Made by a program: the position numbers and the translations under genes. Below are positions 58,095-64,000 of a stretch of 64,000 nt of DNA, in pieces; position 1 is the first letter of the stretch; every line of letters starts with the position of its first letter. The notes beneath the pieces were generated by a model. It saw only the letters and a list, made by a program, of their open reading frames with translations, searched no databases and was not told where the DNA came from. Origin of the DNA: Panonychus citri (lineage: Eukaryota > Arthropoda > Arachnida > Trombidiformes > Tetranychidae); NCBI RefSeq assembly GCF_014898815.1, contig NW_026515524.1, positions 248,001-312,000 on the forward strand, given 5' to 3'.

Positions 58095-58160
58095 TCATCA
58101 CTCTTGTAGTGATATCAACACTCTGACATTTTCCCCCTGAAATAACAACCTGTAACTCAG
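58095..58160 (-). mobile_element. possible scar of a copia-type element 3' end
   Basis: On the minus strand CAGGGGGAAAATG is followed six bases later by TGTTGATATCACTAC. Many copia elements have a GGGGGA-rich polypurine tract next to an LTR starting TGTTG. No second LTR or coding region is recognisable, so this is a weak, motif-only call. Confidence 0.2.
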
Positions 58161-58330
58161 GATATTGAACTTGAATTGATTTTTGAAATCAAATCAGACC
58201 AAAAATTGTCTCCTTGGAACTTGATCAATCCCTCCTATTCTCATTAGAGCGATAATCACCCAGATAAGATGATTGAAGACAATAAGTTTCTCTGTAAGAT
58301 GAAACTTAATTTCTAAGAGCTTTCTCTCTC

Positions 58331-58353
58331 AATAATAAGAAATTCTTATTATT
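58331..58353. repeat. 23-bp palindrome
   Basis: AATAATAAGAA and TTCTTATTATT are exact reverse complements around one A. Confidence 0.8.
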
Positions 58354-61300
58354 ATTATCCGAATCATTATGATGGTCATCATGAAGTGAGTGTAGCCAAA
58401 AAAACTGATTCCATCCATGATCAACTAATTGTGTTTAGGTTAGTTTACTTTTTCTCTCTGATCCTTGTTAATATCATGCTTGTCCAAGCGTATACCAATT
58501 TCAACTGGACAAGGCGAGAATGATGAAACAACTTTGTTGTGTACATATATGTTATTATTATAACACATAAGGGGAAACTGGAACCCAGGGAATGAATTGG
58601 ATAACTATTATATTGTGAAATAATGAGACAAGAGAAACAAAAAGTTATGCTTAAATCCTCCGATCAGTTAAATCTTTTTGTTACATTGTCTCATCCATGG
58701 TAAACAATATGATAAAATAAGCTTGATGAAAGTAAATACATTTAACTGTTGATTAATCAAATGATGAAAGGCCAGGTAACAATCAAATCAATATCAATAA
58801 TCATTGATGAAAAATAGCATTTGATTGACAAAACAGAAAATGAAACATGTAGAGAATCAGGTTCTTCAATCAACTCAATTTAAGTTTACACATGTGATGA
58901 AGATGAAAACATTTCCCTTATCATCTTATTATTACATTCATAATAAGATGAAGATTAATGTTGCTCTATTAATAATAATCCAATATGTTCACAGAATTTT
59001 TTTCCCGTTTCTCAAGAAATTTCCAAATAAATTCAAGGTGAATAATATCTCTATCTCTTGAGTTCATCTTATGTTTAAAATGAGACAAGGAGAAAATATT
59101 AATAAATGAGTTATCATCCTCATCTTTTCATACAAATATTGATAAATTGATGTATTATGAATAATAATAACACAGAGAAGCATTTTCTTTGTGAAAAGAA
59201 ACAGTATCATCATTAATGAATAGAGAACCAGAAGGGAAAAAAAAGTTAATTAAGATTAAAATTTTATAAGTTCAACTTTTATCTTTGGAACAGCAAAATG
59301 TAATCATAAATAGCTGTGAAATCTCAGGTAAGAATGAGGAGAAAACTTTAAGGTGATGTAATAATTGAGTTATTACTTTATTCATGATGATTATCATCAC
59401 TGAATCTCTGGGAAAATTCAATCAAGGTGAAAAATAACAGATTCTGAGATAACTTTTGTTTTCTCTCATTCTCTACATCAAATTTATATCTTAACATGAT
59501 ATTGATTCAATGAATGAATATGATGGTGAAGACAAAAGAGTGAGAATTGCAATAAGATGTTGATGATAAAATACCCAAAAGAAAGTATTTATGTCAATAT
59601 ACATATATATAAGTAAACAGAATCCGATAACATTGAGCTTGTCTCAAGGGTATGCAAAGAATACTCTCCCCAACTTCAATTCACCTTCAATTTTGTCCCT
59701 TCTCTAAATGTACAGTTATTTCATCTTCTCGTGTTTTTTCATCATGTCTCTTGATTTTTTCACTCTCACTCACTCTTTTTCTACTATCTCTCTCCTTATT
59801 TCATCTTCTCCATCTTTTAACCATACCCAGAATACACACAATGTATTGACATTTTCCTCAGCATATCTTTGTTTATTTTACTCAATGTTTACTCATTTTT
59901 TTTACTCATACATTTATACATATATTTTCATGTACTTTTGTTTCTTGTATTCATTTGTTTGTTTCAACTTATTCACAACATGTTCAGAATATTCCTACAT
60001 CGACAACCCTCTCCTCTCTGTTTTGCTTTCAATATAATCTTTTTGAATGAGATTTTCAATGAAAATTGTCCGGAATATTTCTCATATTCATATGGCTATG
60101 CAGTTTCATTGTTTTTTCTCTTGGAATACAATGAAAACATAACTCATAAAGAAAGTAATAATAATCCATACGAATGGTAACAATAAGAATGCACGGAGAA
60201 AGAAAAACATTTCAATCCATGTTGAATACACATATTTATCATGACTTTATATCTTGACATTGCATATATAACCTATTCTCAGATATTTATGAGAGAGAAA
60301 AGATATGAAAATGTTTTGCAGAATCAACAACATTCCCCTAGATGGATAACACCTTTCATGTTATTATTACATGTGATGAAAATGACATTCATGATAACAA
60401 TTCATGTTCCTGATTCCTCTGTCCAAGAACATTATTGTTTGCTGTTACCATTGTTTTCTTTCTGTTTGTTTGTCTTGTCTTGTTTTCTCTGACCAATGGC
60501 TATTATTTTATTTTGTTTGATAAAAAATTTTTCCACCTCTTTTGTAGTTTTATTGTTATTCAGAATTTGTGAAAAAAAAACTAACAATAAGTGATAAAAA
60601 TTTATCATTCATTTGAATTTTTCATAGCTCATTCATTGAGAGAAGATAAAAATTCCAGTTTCATGTAATGACACTTATCATTAGCATTTTTACCAAATGA
60701 GTTCTGAGAAACAATTTCCATGATAATATTTAAAGATTACTGGACATTTATTCATAAATAGATGTAAAATATATTCAATTGGATAAAAAGTTTCTTGTTC
60801 ATTTCTTAAACTATTCACAAGTGATGATATTCATCGTGTTGATATCATGGAAATAAGTTCAGAGGAAATTAATAGTTTGTCTTATCATAAATTTGTCATG
60901 ATGAATTGTTATTTTGATTCATTAAATTAATTTGATGTTGATTTTATCATCAACATTCAAAGGATTACCACTTAATCATAATTTACAACAAATGATCATC
61001 ATCATGTTTATGTTGGTGAGTGAAACAATTTAGGTTTCAACCCTTTTCCTCAATTTGATTATCATTATCATCTTATCGGTTTACTTCCTGTTTTCCTTTT
61101 CATCATCAGTATCATTTATTTAAGATGCTGACGATGTTGTGGGAGGGAGATGATGATCCATGATGATGATAAAAGTGAAATTGAAAAAAATGATTGTAAG
61201 CACAAAATTTATTGCAAAGTAATTTGAGGTTGCAAGGTAAGTATGAAAAAAAGTGCAAACTAATATTGATGATACTTAAAGCTCATTCTCGTAACCTCGT

Positions 61301-62462
61301 TTTTTTATCATCCAGAACTTTCATCTTCCATCCGTATCCCTCTTTTTATTTTATTCGTCTTTCTTTGCAACTTTCACTTTCTTTTTCTCTTAAAATTAAG
61401 TCTTTTTCGTCTCTATTTTGATCTTTGCATCTAATTCCACATGTTTAATGTTCTCTCTTTTCAACTTCTTTGTTTTCTCAGTGTATTCTGATGATGTTGA
61501 TGTTTTTTTCCATCCTGATTCTTGAACAATCGGGTTTCACTTTCTCATGTACACCTACTACTTTCTCCCTGTAAATATCCATGTGTATTCATTTCATTAT
61601 CCTCAACAAATTAATGGTTACTCTCTTTCTCTCCCTTTTTCTTAATCTTCATCGTTTTTTATGCTAAGTTACTTGTCACCAGAATCTTATCTCATCTTCG
61701 GGGAAAAAATCATTTTCATCATCATTAGTAAAGAGATGAGAGAGAGAGAAAAAACGAGAAGAAAAAAAATCTTGAACATTAACTGTTCATGTTTTTGTTT
61801 TTTTTCTTCTTCCATGTATTTCATGCTTCTTCTAATTCTTTCTGAGTCTCTCGGTGCCTGTGAACTAAATAAAGACAACGTAATCAACTGAGTTCAATCA
61901 CGAAATCATTTTTATCTAAGTTTACTTAAACTTCCTGATAGATTTCGTGTTTTCTCAAGAAACAAAAAGATTGTTCGAAAAAAAATTGGATTGATAATTC
62001 ATTAGCTGAACTAAATTAACGAGAAAAAAATCATCATTTGAATCAATTAGATCTTCGTGGAAACTTGAAGGGGAAAAAAGTTTCATTAGGATTCAATTCA
62101 ATATTTGAAAGAAACTCACTCATATAATTGTGATAATGATAAACCATGATCCATGTATTATTTACTTGTGTTAAACATGGTTATTACCATGAATGTCTTG
62201 GGTGTTTATTGTCTTATATCATTATTATTATATGTGTGACTTGATTCTCAAATGATTCAATTGCATCATAATATAAATCATTTGCTTACAAGATATCAAC
62301 ATTTACTCATGTTTAAACCTGATTCTTCAATTGTAATAATAATAATGATAATAATAACTGTCATTTTTATCATAATCATTATAATCATCATCATCATCCT
62401 TATTGATTATTTAACCTTAACCCATTAACATTGGTTAATAAATAATGCATTCAACATTATTT

Positions 62463-62513
62463 AATGTTATATCACAATTGAATACACAATCACATGTAGT
62501 GATATATAACATT
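62463..62513. repeat. interrupted inverted repeat
   Basis: AATGTTATATCAC and GTGATATATAACATT (two-base indel between arms) flank a 23-base loop. Confidence 0.7.
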
Positions 62514-62807
62514 GCGATAAACAATTGATTATAATTCTAACAGAGACAAAATTCACTGATTGTCTACAATTCATTATCCAATTCTAAAGTAATCAATTTA
62601 ATAATATGATTAAGTTGACCAATGAGAAACAAAACTGGACACTATTATGATACATTTCCATTTTTCATATCAACTTAATCATTTTCAAGGTAAATTATTA
62701 GCCAATACTCATGAATGTTGAAAGGAAACAGTTATTATTGTTAATCATTTATTCAACAGTTTAATGGGTGAAAATAAATTAATAATAAATTGGGTAGTAA
62801 CATGAAT

Positions 62808-62810
<3 letters not shown>

Positions 62811-62844
<34 letters not shown>
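62811..62844. repeat. GA microsatellite
   Basis: Pure GA run, 34 bp. Confidence 0.95.
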
Positions 62845-62847
<3 letters not shown>

Positions 62848-64000
62848 CAACAAACCCAACCACTAAACCAGATCAAGGTAGATAAAGGTTTTTTTTGACA
62901 TAAGTGTCAACAAAAAAAAAGGTAATCCTTGAAACCACTATGATAGTTGACAGTTTGATATTTAATTAAACAGGTAGAGTGAAATTATTTTACCTTCACC
63001 ATGAAAAATCATTATGAACATCATGAAGTGATAAATGATGACAGAAAAAAGTTTATTTTGGTTTTGTGAAAAAAAAAGGTTTGAACCTATTGAGATAAAC
63101 TGAAATAAATAGTAATCAAGTTAATGATAAAAAAAAAGGTTGATAATGATGAAAATAATAATAATTTTTTATCTGAAAAGTTCTGATCAAATAAATCAAG
63201 CGCATAAGAATCTGAATGATCATTAAATTTAACTGAAGATGGAAACTGAAACAGTACTAAAGCCGGTTACAACTCCAAGCAATTAGTTTAAAATTAGGTG
63301 GCTCTTTAAACTACAATTGATATTGATTAAAATGATGATAACTTTATGCTAAATATTTCAATATATTAATATTAATAAAATTCCTGATATGCTTGACAAA
63401 TAAGAGTAATTATCTCATGGAAACAATTAAAGTTGGACTCATGATAAATTGTTGCCATGATCTCAATCAAATAAACATACATAACTGATTCAATTTTAAA
63501 TCAATCAATGAATCAAACGAGCCAACCATTTACAATCAAATTAAATCAAATTTAGATTGAAAAAATATAAAGTCTTATTTTATTCATCTCATGTATTTTT
63601 GTTTTACTCCATGATGATAGTCTCATGATAAAAAAGCTGAGTATTTTTTGTCATCATGTAGATAATAGTAATATATATCTAGACATATTATCAGAATTCA
63701 TGATTCAGTTTTAAGGGAAAAAAAGAAGAAAAATCTTCTGGGAATTACTGTGAATTTTTCCTCCACAGATACAGATAGCTCTCATTGAGATATAACGGTA
63801 AATTTAAGTTTCAGTTTATACTGATTGACATGATACAATAATATTGGTAACTCTGTTTTGTTTCAAATTATTAGCGTTAATTGTTGATCAGTTGATTTAA
63901 TTGTTAGTAAGACTATTAAATTGACTGGTCATTTTATTGCTTCAACTAGTCAACATAAAGTATCATGGCCAACTCATTAGTATTGTTATTATCGTCATCG

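Larger units (their letters stand above)
53001..64000. other. gene-free stretch to the right edge
   Basis: No gene supported. Short ORFs (57155-57355, 59652-60492) show no family motif. It contains ATG/CAT runs (53861-53882, 57118-57135), a possible copia 3'-end scar near 58.1 kb, an interrupted inverted repeat at 62463-62513 and a GA tract at 62811-62844. Confidence 0.5.

Noticed and set aside
59652..60492. Cluster of hydrophobic plus-strand ORFs of 65-109 codons
   Set aside because: They overlap one another in different frames in T-rich DNA and no transporter or receptor motif is visible.
1..64000. Frequent CATGAT/ATCATG dyads
   Set aside because: They follow from the abundance of ATG/CAT trinucleotide runs and no consistent longer unit emerged.
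1..64000. CRISPR arrays, bacterial operons, rRNA or tRNA genes
   Set aside because: The window is eukaryotic with spliced genes, and no regularly spaced direct repeats or cloverleaf-like GC-rich segment was seen. A tRNA scan would be needed to exclude a divergent tRNA.

Overview
The window looks like nuclear DNA of an arthropod. It is very AT-rich, dominated by ATG/CAT and GA/CT microsatellites, and its one recognisable host gene is a spliced LRR-Ig-transmembrane gene of the arthropod Kekkon type. The species cannot be told from sequence alone; a compact mite-like or insect genome is an inference.

Layout. (1) 188-5730, minus strand: four joined exons of a Kekkon-like cell-surface protein. 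They encode LRRs, an LRR C-terminal cap, one Ig domain, a TM helix and a long Gln/Asn/His-rich tail. The exons join in frame to 742 codons, but the 5' exons (signal peptide, LRR N-cap, first LRRs) were not found. (2) 5731-17763: non-coding, with palindromes, microsatellites and a decayed copia-type reverse transcriptase relic near 14.4 kb. (3) 17769-29103, minus strand: a complete, very young Ty3/Gypsy LTR retrotransposon of 11.3 kb, flanked by AATCA duplications. (4) 29109-64000: about 35 kb with no gene I can support, holding many GA/CT tracts, ATG/CAT repeats and isolated hairpins.

The retrotransposon is the notable object. In its own orientation it reads 5' LTR, a primer-binding site matching the 3' end of tRNA-Ala, gag, pol (CCHC knuckle, protease, RT, RNase H, DD35E integrase) in the +1 frame, a 2-kb spacer, a third large ORF in the env position, a G-rich tract and the 3' LTR. 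The third ORF (879 codons) is not an envelope. It starts with a C3HC4 RING and a TRAF-type zinc finger. A long Ser-rich and basic linker follows, and then a DEDDh 3'-5' exonuclease of the REXO4/ISG20 type with all five catalytic residues present. I know of no described Ty3/Gypsy element with this RING-TRAF-exonuclease protein.

The same element carries about 19 copies of a short palindrome (core AAGTC...GACTT), seen in both LTRs, gag, pol, ORF3 and most densely in the spacer. I did not see it outside the element. The outer arm bases change from copy to copy but stay complementary, as expected if base pairing or dyad symmetry is what matters. The two LTRs differ by one base plus a four-base loss at the 5' terminus, so the insertion is recent and the ORFs are probably still intact.
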